Shown one piece after another: positions 32,663 to 39,997 of a stretch of DNA of 40,705 bases (positions are counted from its first letter, which is position 1; each line of letters opens with the position of its first letter). A model generated the notes under the pieces. The model saw only the letters and a list, made by a program, of their open reading frames with translations, ran no database searches and had not been told where the DNA came from. This DNA comes from Candidatus Methylomirabilota bacterium (GTDB lineage Bacteria; Methylomirabilota; Methylomirabilia; Rokubacteriales; CSP1-6): positions 1 to 40,705 of the forward strand of contig DASYUQ010000067.1 of the NCBI GenBank assembly GCA_036001065.1, written 5' to 3'. The translations under genes were made by a program, and so were the position numbers.

Positions 32663-33377
32663 AGGCTTCGCCGAGATAGGCCTTGATGACGGCGGGATCG
32701 CGCATCACCTCCCGGGGACGTCCCTCCGCGATCTTCTCGCCGTAGTTGAGCACCAGCACCCGATCCGCCAGGTCCACGATCGCCCGCATGATGTGCTCGA
32801 TCACCATCAGGCTCCGGCCCTGGTCGCGCACCAGGCGCAGGAGCGCGACCGACGCCGCCACCTCCCGCTGATTCAGCCCCGCCATGTTTTCGTCGAGCAG
32901 CAGGACGCGGGCGTCGGTGGCCAGGACCCGGGCCAGGTCGAGACGGCGGCGCTCGGGGAGGGAGAGCGTCTCGGCGGCGGCCGCCGCCTTCCCGGCGAGG
33001 CCGACGAACTCCAGCCACGCCTCGGCCTCGCCGTGCGCGTCGCGGAGGGACACGCCTTTGCCGTAGAGGCCGGCCACGAAGACGTTTTCCAGCACGCTCA
33101 TCCGCGGAAAGAGCTGGGGGATCTGAAAGGTCTTGGCGATTCCCAGTCGGCAGACCGCGTCGGTGGTGAGCCCGGAGATCGCCGCGCCGCGGTAATAGAC
33201 GGCTCCCCGGCTCGGCCGCTCGAGGCCGGCGATCACGTTGAAGAGCGTGCTCTTGCCGGCGCCGTTCGGCCCGATGATCCCCAGGATCTCGCCCTCCTCC
33301 AATTTCAGGTCCACGCGGTCGAGGGCCACCAGTGACCCGAAGCTCTTCGTCAGCGCGCGCAGCTCGAGGATGCTCAC
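32655..33377 (-). CDS. livG: LivG-type ABC ATPase with divergent signature
   Basis: The 240-residue protein starts at GTG 33377, where GTGA overlaps the LivM stop. Walker A GPNGAGKST (36-44) and the LivG-specific LGIAKTFQIPQLFP and ALIKAYLGEAY-like end are present. Two catalytic motifs are unusual: the signature LSGGQ position reads LSLPERRRLDLAR (138-150), and Walker B reads LLLDENMAGLN (159-169), with Asn after the catalytic Glu instead of Pro. The catalytic Glu itself is kept, and the switch His lies in VIEHIMRA. Similar deviations occur in a subset of LivG proteins. It should work as a heterodimer with the canonical LivF. Confidence 0.92.
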   Translation of the reverse strand: MSILELRALTKSFGSLVALDRVDLKLEEGEILGIIGPNGAGKSTLFNVIAGLERPSRGAVYYRGAAISGLTTDAVCRLGIAKTFQIPQLFPRMSVLENVFVAGLYGKGVSLRDAHGEAEAWLEFVGLAGKAAAAAETLSLPERRRLDLARVLATDARVLLLDENMAGLNQREVAASVALLRLVRDQGRSLMVIEHIMRAIVDLADRVLVLNYGEKIAEGRPREVMRDPAVIKAYLGEAYA

Positions 33378-34327
33378 GGCGGCAGCCCCGCCCGGCGGGG
33401 GCGCAGGAGCCGGCCGACCCCGACCAGCCCCGCGGGCATGAACAGCGAGATGGCCACGATGAGGACGCCGATCGCGATCAGGTAGTGATACACGAACCGG
33501 GTCCCGAGGATCTCGGCGGCCAGCGTGAGAAAGAGGGCTCCGAGCAGCGGGCCGAAGGGGGTGCCGAGCCCGCCCAGCAAGACCATCACGACCATCTGGA
33601 ACGTGAGCCCGGCCCCGAAGAAGTCGGTGGCGTTGATGTAGGAGAGCCAGTAGCCGGCGGTCCCGCCGGTGCAGGCGATCAGGAGCGCGCTGCCCGCGTA
33701 GACGCGCCGCTTGAGCCGGTGAATGTTCACGCCGGAGGCCTCGGCCAGTCGATCGTTCTCGCCGATCGCCCGCAGCCCGTAACCGAATTTGGAGCGGCCC
33801 AGCCAGAAGGCCGCCGTCGTCACCAGCGACGCCAGCGCCAGCATCACGTAATAGAAGAGGAGGTAGCCCGAGCTCAACGGCAGCGAGACGCCGGCGCTCC
33901 CGCCCGTGAGCGGAATGCCGGTGAGCCGGTCCCACGCCAGCGCGAGCTGCTTGGCGGACTCGGCCAGCGCCAGCGTCCCGATGGCGAAGTAGGCGCCGCG
34001 CAGCCTGAGGGTCGGGGTGCCGACGGCGTAGGCGATGACCATCGCCACACCGCCCGCCAGGACCAGGCTCACCAGGAACGGGAGCTGGGCCCGAAGCATC
34101 AAGGCCGCCGTCGCGAAGGCGCCGAGGCCGTAGTAGACCACGGGACCGAGGTCCACCGCGCCCGCGTAGCCGGCCAGGAGATTCCAGCTCCCGGCCAGCG
34201 CCGCCCACATGAAGATCACCGTCGCCAGCCGGATCTGGTAGGCGCCGGCCGCCGCCGGGAGCAGGACAAGGAGCACGAGCAGCAGGAGTGCGGCGACCTC
34301 GTCCGGCCTCAGCGTTGGGAATCGCAA
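33374..34327 (-). CDS. livM: LivM-type permease
   Basis: The 317-residue membrane protein has about nine hydrophobic segments and the LivM-type coupling region SKFGYGLRAIGENDRLAEASGVNIHRLKRRVYAGSA. Start is TTG 34327, directly after the LivH TAA stop with no gap; no ATG or GTG gives a better coupled start. LivM and LivH together form the channel of the importer. Length and motifs are normal for the family. The TTG start in a tightly coupled position probably relies on ribosomes terminating on livH. Confidence 0.92.
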   Translation of the reverse strand: MRFPTLRPDEVAALLLLVLLVLLPAAAGAYQIRLATVIFMWAALAGSWNLLAGYAGAVDLGPVVYYGLGAFATAALMLRAQLPFLVSLVLAGGVAMVIAYAVGTPTLRLRGAYFAIGTLALAESAKQLALAWDRLTGIPLTGGSAGVSLPLSSGYLLFYYVMLALASLVTTAAFWLGRSKFGYGLRAIGENDRLAEASGVNIHRLKRRVYAGSALLIACTGGTAGYWLSYINATDFFGAGLTFQMVVMVLLGGLGTPFGPLLGALFLTLAAEILGTRFVYHYLIAIGVLIVAISLFMPAGLVGVGRLLRPRRAGLPP

Positions 34328-35206
34328 TTACTCCAGGCGGCCTTTCCCCATGATCCCGGCCGGCATGAAGCGCAAGATCAGGTAGAGGAGGAAGAACGCC
34401 ACCAGCAGCGACAGCCCGGATTCCAGATAAGTCTCGGTCAGGGCCTGGGCGATGCCGAGCGCGAGGCCGCCCCAGACCACCCCGGGAATGTAGCCGAGCC
34501 CTCCCAGGACGACCACGGAGAAGGCGAACAGCGTGTAGGTGAGCCCCATATAGGGCTCCACCGGCGCGTAGAAGGCGATGAGGGAGCCGGCCACGCCCGA
34601 GATGCCGGCTCCCAGCCCGAAGGTCACCGCGTAGATCATTCGATGATCGACGCCCATGAGGCGCGCCATCTCCCAGTCCTGGGCGGTGGCGCGGATCATC
34701 CGGCCCAGATGCGTCTTCTGGAGCAGCCAGGTGAGCCCGCCGACCATGCCGACGCCGACGAGGCAGGCGACCAGACGCGAGAGCGGGACGATGAATGGTC
34801 CCAGGACGAGGCTGTGGTCGAAGTATGCGGTCCTCAGCAGCCGGTAATCGGCGCTCCACAGCCGCAGCGCGGTGTTGACGAGGATCAGCGAGATGCCGAA
34901 CGTCACCAGCAGCGAGAGGAGCAGGGGGCTTCCCAGCGTCCGGTTCAGGACGAAATATTGTAGGAGGTAGCCGAGGGCGAAGAGCAGCGCGAAGGAGATC
35001 GGCAACGTCAGGAACGCGTCCACCCCCCCGGCGCTGACCAGCCAGTAGGTCGCGAAGGCGCCCAGCATGACCAGCTCGCCGTGGGCGGCGTTGAGGATGC
35101 CGCTCACGCCGAAGATCAGCGAGAGGCCGACCGCCGCCGCCGCGTACACCCCGGCTTGTAAGATACCGTTGATGAGGGTCTGGACGAGGTCGGTGAGGAA
35201 CGTCAC
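34328..35206 (-). CDS. livH: LivH-type permease
   Basis: From GTG 35206 the protein has 292 residues and about eight membrane segments. The LivH hallmark GLSLIFGVSGILNAAHGELVMLGAF lies near the N-terminus, and the coupling loop TAQDWEMARLMGVDHRMIYAVTFG near 190-213. The start is eight bases after the DUF1989 stop. It pairs with LivM. The position of a metabolic gene (DUF1989) between the binding-protein gene and livH is uncommon and hints at the importer's substrate class. Confidence 0.93.
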   Translation of the reverse strand: MTFLTDLVQTLINGILQAGVYAAAAVGLSLIFGVSGILNAAHGELVMLGAFATYWLVSAGGVDAFLTLPISFALLFALGYLLQYFVLNRTLGSPLLLSLLVTFGISLILVNTALRLWSADYRLLRTAYFDHSLVLGPFIVPLSRLVACLVGVGMVGGLTWLLQKTHLGRMIRATAQDWEMARLMGVDHRMIYAVTFGLGAGISGVAGSLIAFYAPVEPYMGLTYTLFAFSVVVLGGLGYIPGVVWGGLALGIAQALTETYLESGLSLLVAFFLLYLILRFMPAGIMGKGRLE

Positions 35207-35214
35207 GGGAGGGG

Positions 35215-35850
35215 CTACTCGAAGATCTCCACCTTGACGGGCGTGCAGTGGTACGCGTTGCACGGGGCCAGTACGTCGAGCGGACAGTTGGAGAACCCCA
35301 CCAGGCAGTCCCTCTCCGCGCGAAACTCGATGTAGTCTCCGGGCTTCGACACCGGCTCGCCGATGACCCAGCGTCCCCGCGCGCAGTCGTGGTGGTAGTT
35401 CATGAACAGATCCATCGTGTCCGGGATGTCCTCGGGCAGGATCCCGTACGGCGCCACCGCGTTCGCGATGTTCTCGTGGCAGCCGTCGCGCGGACCGAGC
35501 CCGTACGATTCGTAGAGGAACCGGTTGCACATGCGGTTGTGCGTGTCGTGGACACCCTTGGGCTCCGGCGTCTCCTTGACGATCGTCATCAGGGGCCGGC
35601 AGATCGTCGACATGAGGGTGTCGCCTTCCGTCAGCTTGTCGCGCGGCACGTACTCGGCGCCCGGCGGGGGGACGTACCTCGTGCGGGAGTACGAGGTCGA
35701 CAGCTTCTCGCGGGGGTTGTTGGCGTTGAACACCGCCATGTCGACGACCTGCTGGCCCTCGAGGTCCGTCACTCGCAGGTGCTGGCCCCGGCGCACCGTC
35801 ACCGCGAGCCCGCGCTTGGGCGGAATCACCTGCTCGAACACGACCCGCAT
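35215..35850 (-). CDS. DUF1989/urea carboxylase-associated family protein
   Basis: The 211-residue protein matches the DUF1989 family, named for its association with urea carboxylase and urea amidolyase genes. Signatures are GQQVVDMAVFNANNPREKLSTS, the Cys/His-containing DGCHENIANAVAPYGI, and a late CPLDVLAPCNAY. The conserved Cys and His residues suggest a metal site. Proteins of this family act in degradation of urea-like or guanidine-derived compounds (carboxyguanidine deiminase activity is known for relatives); whether that holds here is uncertain. It starts at ATG 35850 with GGGAG upstream, behind repeat A2, and precedes livH by eight bases, so it may process what this importer brings in. 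Confidence 0.85.
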   Translation of the reverse strand: MRVVFEQVIPPKRGLAVTVRRGQHLRVTDLEGQQVVDMAVFNANNPREKLSTSYSRTRYVPPPGAEYVPRDKLTEGDTLMSTICRPLMTIVKETPEPKGVHDTHNRMCNRFLYESYGLGPRDGCHENIANAVAPYGILPEDIPDTMDLFMNYHHDCARGRWVIGEPVSKPGDYIEFRAERDCLVGFSNCPLDVLAPCNAYHCTPVKVEIFE

Positions 35851-35869
35851 GCCGCGCTCCCTAGTTCGT

Positions 35870-35967
35870 CGGCGGGGGCGATTCCACAGGCGCGCCCACA
35901 GGGCGCGACGGCCCCCTCCGAAACCTCCCCCAGGATTCGATTACGGCGGCAAAGCCGCCGTTCGAAC
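35870..35967 (-). repeat. Structured leader repeat, family A copy 2 (upstream of DUF1989 gene)
   Basis: Aligns without gaps to 31801-31898. The small hairpin reads ACGGCGGC-AAA-GCCGCCGT on the plus strand; compared with copy 1, a G-C pair has become A-T and a C-G pair has become G-C, so pairing is preserved. The outer stem has one C-T mismatch. The copy ends 19 bases before the DUF1989 ATG. With repeat B2 it fills the 390-base gap between the DUF1989 gene and the binding-protein gene; the 21 bases between the two repeats show nothing. Confidence 0.75.
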
Positions 35968-35988
35968 GGAGGCTACTCGGACGCGCTC

Positions 35989-36244
35989 CTAGTGTCCCGT
36001 CCTCGAAGTCATGTGAAGCACCGGCCAGCGCGCGGCCCCGGGGCCGACGGGCGCGCACGGCAGGGGTCCGCGGGACCCGTTCCCGCCCCCCCGGCAACGG
36101 ACCCCGCGTGCCCAGGTGGAGCCCAGCCGCAACCGGGCAGCGGACGCGTGCCTCGTGGTCCCGCGATCCCTGCCGCGCACGCCCGTCGGCCCCGCCGGCG
36201 CGAGCGCGGCGATCGTGAACATGACCTCCCAGACGGAACACTAG
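35989..36244. mobile_element. Palindromic MITE-like repeat, family B copy 2, in CTAG target
   Basis: CTAGTGTCCCGTC at 35989-36001 is matched in inverted orientation by 36232-36244 with one mismatch, and imperfect pairing continues through TCATGT. Inner arms (about 36029-36076 and 36158-36200) pair almost completely around GGGGCCGACGGGC. Both ends are CTAG with TA internal, the target known for IS630-type elements, and both begin GTG after the TA like the MITE at 1261-1350. The right end forms the TAG stop of the binding-protein gene. It has no transposase. A related copy lies at 24821-25013. Confidence 0.75.
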
Positions 36245-37521
36245 CGTGATCGCCAGGGCGTCAGCGGATACCCGAGCTTCGCGGCCTGGACGCCGCCCAC
36301 TTGCTTGGGGTAGACGAGCGCGAACTTGCCGCCCTGGATCTGCACGGCGATGGGCGGCTTCTGGACGATGCCACCGTCGGGGCCGAACTTCACCTGCCCG
36401 TAGAGGGTCTGGATGTCCTGCTTGTGGAGCTGCTCCATGAGGGCCTCGCGGTCCTTCTCGGCGAGCGGCGGCGTGAGCCCGAGCGTCTCGATGGCCTTCT
36501 GCTGGGCGACCAGACCACCGGCCGCCGCCGCCTGAACGTAATCGGCGGCATGCCCATACTTCTTCTCGATGGCGTCCGCGAAGGCCTGGGCGGAGCCGAA
36601 CACGGGGTCCTTGAACGGGAAAGACGGCAGCCACTCGGAGGCGGCGATGACGCCTTCGGCGTCTTTGCCGAACTCCTTCAGGAACTCGGGCACGGTGGGG
36701 CCGTAACTGAAGGCCAGGCCCTTGGGCGTGAAGTCCACCTCCTTGGTCGCCTTCATCACGCGCAGCGCGTGGGAGAAGAGCCCGCCGACCAGGAGCAGGT
36801 CCGGGTTCTGCCGCTTCACTTTCAGGAGAAGCGAGTTGTAGTCGGTGAGGTCGAGGGGGAAGATCTCGAAGTGCACGACCTCGATCCCCATCTCCCCCAG
36901 GAACTTCTTGAAGCCTTCCGCCGAGAGCTTGCCGAAGAGGTGATCGGACCCGATGACGGCGGCCCTGGTCGGCCTGGGCTGAGCGACGGAGAAGACCTTG
37001 GCCGCCCCCTCCACCTCGTCGAACGTCTTGTTGAGCGTGGCGAACACGTACTTGAAGCCACGCTCGAAGATGGGATTGGCGCTGGCCGCCCCCGAGATGT
37101 AGGGGTACTTGTACTTCTCGGTCACCGCGCTGGCGGCGAAGACGATGCTGGAGCCGAAGCCGCCCAGGATGAGATCGACCTTGTCCGACGCCGCCAGCCG
37201 CTCGACGAGCTGGGCGCTCTTCTGGGGGCTCGACTCGTCGTCATAGTAGGTGATGCGGACGGGGTAGCCGGTCCCCTTCACCTTGATGCCGCCCGCGCGG
37301 TTCACCGTCTCCGCCCAGAGGTCGTAGGTCTCCTTGAACAGCGCGGCGTCGCGGCTGAAGATGCCGCTCAGCGAGAGGGCCACGCCGACCCGGAACTCCT
37401 TGGGCTGCGCGTCGGCGGTGCCCCACCCCCGCCCCGCGCTTCCCGGCGCCGCCAGCGCCACCCCGGCCAGGAGCAAGACCGCCAGCCACTGCGCACCGCG
37501 AGATCTCCGTGTCGTCGCCAT
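36241..37521 (-). CDS. Branched-chain-amino-acid-type ABC substrate-binding protein
   Basis: The 426-residue protein has a signal peptide (about 1-38, ending near TADAQ) and the type I periplasmic-binding fold of LivJ/LivK-like receptors: FRVGVALSLSGIFSRDAALFKETYDLWAE at the N-terminus, VRITYYDDESSPQKSAQLVERLAASDKVDLILGGFGSS in parts, and a C-terminal VQIQGGKFALVYPKQ segment. It delivers ligand to LivHMGF, although repeat B2, repeat A2 and the DUF1989 gene lie between. Gene position just after the SDR gene (22-base gap) makes it the first transport gene of the operon. The TAG stop is part of repeat B2. Confidence 0.92.
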   Translation of the reverse strand: MATTRRSRGAQWLAVLLLAGVALAAPGSAGRGWGTADAQPKEFRVGVALSLSGIFSRDAALFKETYDLWAETVNRAGGIKVKGTGYPVRITYYDDESSPQKSAQLVERLAASDKVDLILGGFGSSIVFAASAVTEKYKYPYISGAASANPIFERGFKYVFATLNKTFDEVEGAAKVFSVAQPRPTRAAVIGSDHLFGKLSAEGFKKFLGEMGIEVVHFEIFPLDLTDYNSLLLKVKRQNPDLLLVGGLFSHALRVMKATKEVDFTPKGLAFSYGPTVPEFLKEFGKDAEGVIAASEWLPSFPFKDPVFGSAQAFADAIEKKYGHAADYVQAAAAGGLVAQQKAIETLGLTPPLAEKDREALMEQLHKQDIQTLYGQVKFGPDGGIVQKPPIAVQIQGGKFALVYPKQVGGVQAAKLGYPLTPWRSR

Positions 37522-37543
37522 GCCCGGACCTCCCGTCCGCGAA

Positions 37544-38338
37544 TCAGTCGAGTAAGGCCTTGCGCTGCCCGCCGTCCAGCGTGATCACGGCGCCGTTCAT
37601 GAAGCTGGCCCGGCCGGAGGCGATGAAGACGGCGACGTTGGCCACCTCCTCGGGCGTGCAGATGCGGCCCAGCGGAATGCTGCGCTCGGCCCGCTTCTGC
37701 GCCTCCTCGACGCTGATCTTCCGGAGCCGGGCAATGCCGCCGATGAGCTGGTCCCAGCGCTCGGTGGCCACCGGCCCCGGATTGAGAGCATTCACACAGA
37801 TGTTGCGCCGGCCGTACTGCTCGGCCAGCGCGACGGTCATCGCCAGGTCCGCCGCGTTGGCCGCGCTGGGACTGAGCTCGATGCCGATGGGCTTGACGCC
37901 GTCGTTGCCGACGATGTTCACGATCCGCCCGCCGCCCTGCTTCAGCATGTGCGGGATGACGGCTTTGGTGCAGCGGACGTAACCCATGAACTTGAGCTGG
38001 AGCGCCTTCTGCCAGTCCTCCTCCGTCAGATCGAGGATTTCCCCGCCGGGCGCGGCGCCGGCGTTGTTCACGAGGATGTCGATCCGGCCGAACCGGACCA
38101 CGGTGGCGTCGACGATGTGCTGGACGTCCGCGGGCCGGGTGAGGTCGCCGGCCACCACGAACACCTCGGACCCCGTCGCTTTGGCGATGTCCTGGGCCGC
38201 CGCTTCCAGCGTGGCCTTGTCCCGCGCGCAGACCGCGACCTTGGCGCCTTCCTCCGCCAGGCCCCGGGCCACCGCCTTGCCGATGCCCTTGCTCCCGCCC
38301 GTGACCAGCGCCACCTTGCCCTTCAAGCCGAGATCCAT
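37544..38338 (-). CDS. SDR-fold protein lacking the catalytic tetrad
   Basis: The 264-residue protein has the full short-chain dehydrogenase/reductase fold: the NAD(P)-binding motif TGGSKGIG (13-20), DLT near 65, and NNAG (91-94). The usual catalytic residues are replaced: Lys 116 for Asn, Gly 144 for Ser, Pro 157 for Tyr and Asn 161 for Lys (P-S-A-A-N instead of YxxxK). Standard SDR oxidoreductase chemistry is therefore unlikely; a divergent catalytic mode or a cofactor-binding regulatory role is possible. The start at ATG 38338 has AAAGGAG upstream. It is the first gene of the leftward operon and is expressed from a promoter overlapping the operator shared with the GntR gene. Confidence 0.88.
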   Translation of the reverse strand: MDLGLKGKVALVTGGSKGIGKAVARGLAEEGAKVAVCARDKATLEAAAQDIAKATGSEVFVVAGDLTRPADVQHIVDATVVRFGRIDILVNNAGAAPGGEILDLTEEDWQKALQLKFMGYVRCTKAVIPHMLKQGGGRIVNIVGNDGVKPIGIELSPSAANAADLAMTVALAEQYGRRNICVNALNPGPVATERWDQLIGGIARLRKISVEEAQKRAERSIPLGRICTPEEVANVAVFIASGRASFMNGAVITLDGGQRKALLD

Positions 38339-38437
38339 GCCACGCACTCCTTTGTGGGTGTCGACCTCTGCAGCGCACAACTCCCGGACGCGGGTCTGCG
38401 TAGCTGGCGCCGGAGCGGGGAATCCGCGTCGGTCGGG

Positions 38438-38466
38438 AAACTAAACAATCGACAATCGATTGTCAA
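38438..38466 (-). promoter_or_regulatory. Sigma70-type promoter of the SDR/transporter operon
   Basis: On the minus strand a perfect -35 TTGACA (38461-38466) is followed by a 17-base spacer and TAGTTT (38438-38443), a weak -10 with three matches to TATAAT. The palindrome 38451-38464 overlaps the -35 and spacer, so a bound repressor would block this promoter. Transcription would start near 38431, about 93 bases before the SDR ATG. Confidence 0.55.
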
Positions 38467-38477
38467 CGCCTTATCAT
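38449..38477 (+). promoter_or_regulatory. Divergent sigma70-type promoter of the gntR-cyclase operon
   Basis: TCGACA (38449-38454), a 17-base spacer and TATCAT (38472-38477) each match the consensus at five of six positions. It overlaps the leftward promoter almost completely and shares the palindromic operator, so both directions should respond to one regulator. The start codon at 38513 lies about 30 bases downstream of the expected transcription start. Confidence 0.6.
38451..38464. promoter_or_regulatory. Palindromic operator, probably for the adjacent GntR regulator
   Basis: GACAATCGATTGTC is a perfect 14-bp dyad, with an extra ACAATC half-site immediately to the left (38445-38450). It is AT-richer than its surroundings and lies between two divergent promoters. 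FCD-type GntR regulators often bind short ATTGTC/GACAAT-like dyads near their own gene. That this GntR protein binds here is an inference. Confidence 0.7.
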
Positions 38478-38512
38478 GCCGCCCGCTGGAGCCATGCCAT
38501 GAAGGCGCGACC

Positions 38513-39181
38513 GTGACCCGCGGCAGCCGATTCCAGAAGCCGACGACGCTGGCGATCGAGATTGCCCGCCACCTCCGGGAAGCCATCATCAAGGGCGAGC
38601 TCGCTCCCGGCCAGCGGGTGAACGAGGCGAAGCTGACCCGGGAGCTCGCGCTCAGCCGCTCGCCCGTCCGCGAGGCGATCCGGATCCTCGAGGCGGAAGG
38701 CCTCCTGACCATCGAGCCGCACCGGGGCGCCCACGTCCGCCCGGTGTCCGAACAGGATCTCGAGGAGATCTTCGACGTCCGGCTCATGATCGAGAGCCAC
38801 GGGCTCCGACGGGGCCCGCATCGGCTGACGCTCGACGTGATGGCCCCGCTGCGCTCGGCGGTCGACGAGGCGCGTTCGGCGCTGGCCGAGGAGGCTTTCG
38901 AGCGGTGGCACCGGGTCTCGCTCCGCTTCCACGACGGTCTCGTCGCGCTGGCCGCCAACCGCCACCTCACCCGGCTCCACGAGGAGCTGAAGATCTCGCT
39001 ACGCCGCTACCAGATCTCCCTCATCGGGCTGCCCGGCCAGCCCGAGCGCTGGCAGGCCGAGCACGAAGCCATCCTCGCCGCCCTCCAGCAGGACGAAGTG
39101 GAGCGGGGCGTCGATCTGGTCGCCACCCACATCACGAATCTGAAGGAGGCCCTCCTCAAAGCCATGGTGGGGACCGTATGA
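38513..39181 (+). CDS. GntR-family transcriptional regulator, FCD (FadR) subfamily
   Basis: The 222-residue protein starts at GTG 38513 with GAAGG upstream. The winged helix-turn-helix at about 12-78 (LREAIIKGELAPGQRVNEAKL, ELALSRSPVREAIRILEAEG in parts) is typical GntR. The FCD ligand domain (about 85-210) keeps the Asp/His residues expected for metal-assisted carboxylate binding (RFHDGL, EHEAIL, THITNL). FCD regulators usually repress until an organic acid binds. Targets are probably its own promoter and the divergent SDR/transporter operon through the operator at 38451-38464. The stop overlaps the cyclase start by 4 bp (ATGA), which ties the regulator to that hydrolase. Confidence 0.93.
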   Translation: MTRGSRFQKPTTLAIEIARHLREAIIKGELAPGQRVNEAKLTRELALSRSPVREAIRILEAEGLLTIEPHRGAHVRPVSEQDLEEIFDVRLMIESHGLRRGPHRLTLDVMAPLRSAVDEARSALAEEAFERWHRVSLRFHDGLVALAANRHLTRLHEELKISLRRYQISLIGLPGQPERWQAEHEAILAALQQDEVERGVDLVATHITNLKEALLKAMVGTV

Positions 39182-39990
39182 AGCTGGTCGATCTCTCGCA
39201 CCCGTGGAACATGCACACGCCGGGCTGGGTCGGCTACCCGGGCTCGAAGATCTACTACACGCAGACGTTGCAGACGAACCGCATCGTCTCCCAGCGCATC
39301 GAGACCTCGCTGCACGTGGGCACGCATCTCGATGGGCCGATGCACGCGGCCGACGGCGCCGGCGACATCGCGTCGCTGCCTCTGACCAAGCTCGTCCACG
39401 AGGGGGTGATCGTCGACGTGTCCGACGTGGTGGGTGACTGGGACATCATCACGCCGAAGCACATCACCGACAAGATGCGGGTCAAGAAGGGCGATATCCT
39501 CATCCTCCACACCGGCTACCACCGGTACTTCGTGGACAAACCCCGGCAGGACCTCACGCGGTACTTCTGCCTGCATCCCGGCGGCACCCAGGAACTGGCG
39601 GCCTGGATGCACGACATGCAGATCTCCTGGTGGGGCATCGACGCCGGCTCCGGCGATCACCCCATGAACACGACGATTCGCTACATGCGCCCCGATCTCA
39701 CGCGACGGTTCGAGGAGAAGGTGGGGATGCCGGTGGGGCAGTTTTTCGGCGAGTACGAGTACCGGCATCACAAGAGCGGCCGCCTGGTGAAGGAGGAGAT
39801 CTTCCCGATGCACTACCTGGCCTTCCCGGAAGGGTGCATCCACGCCGAAAACGTGGGCGGCGACATCGAGCAAGTGCTCAACCAGCGCTGCATCATCGGC
39901 GCCTTCCCCTGGAAGTTCGAGGGCGGGGAGGCCTGCCCCTGCCGCATCATCGCGTTCTTCGACGTGGGGCCGCTCTCCGTCGAGGCCTGA
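39178..39990 (+). CDS. Cyclase/kynurenine formamidase-family hydrolase
   Basis: The 270-residue protein has the metal-binding motif HVGTHLDGPMH (46-56) of the cyclase family (HxGTHxDxPxH), shared by kynurenine formamidase and isatin hydrolase. These enzymes hydrolyse amide or lactam bonds with Mn or Zn. The N-terminus KLVDLSHPWNMHTPGWVG is typical of this family, and PEGCIHAENVGG near the end corresponds to the second active-site region. The substrate cannot be read from sequence. Its coupling to a GntR regulator, divergent from importer genes, suggests it opens an imported ring or amide. The stop lies seven bases from the convergent kelch gene stop. Confidence 0.9.
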   Translation: MKLVDLSHPWNMHTPGWVGYPGSKIYYTQTLQTNRIVSQRIETSLHVGTHLDGPMHAADGAGDIASLPLTKLVHEGVIVDVSDVVGDWDIITPKHITDKMRVKKGDILILHTGYHRYFVDKPRQDLTRYFCLHPGGTQELAAWMHDMQISWWGIDAGSGDHPMNTTIRYMRPDLTRRFEEKVGMPVGQFFGEYEYRHHKSGRLVKEEIFPMHYLAFPEGCIHAENVGGDIEQVLNQRCIIGAFPWKFEGGEACPCRIIAFFDVGPLSVEA

Positions 39991-39997
39991 CCAGCGC

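Noticed and set aside
35989-36222. Small Arg/Gly-rich open frames within the family B repeats on either strand
   Set aside because: They arise from the palindrome: both strands give similar peptides, with no ribosome site or family match.
24821-36244. CRISPR-like interpretation of the A and B repeats
   Set aside because: Only two copies of each, far apart, without spacers of regular length and without cas genes.
38339-38437. Riboswitch or terminator between the SDR start and its promoter
   Set aside because: No stable hairpin followed by a T-run and no recognisable aptamer in this leader of about 90 bases.
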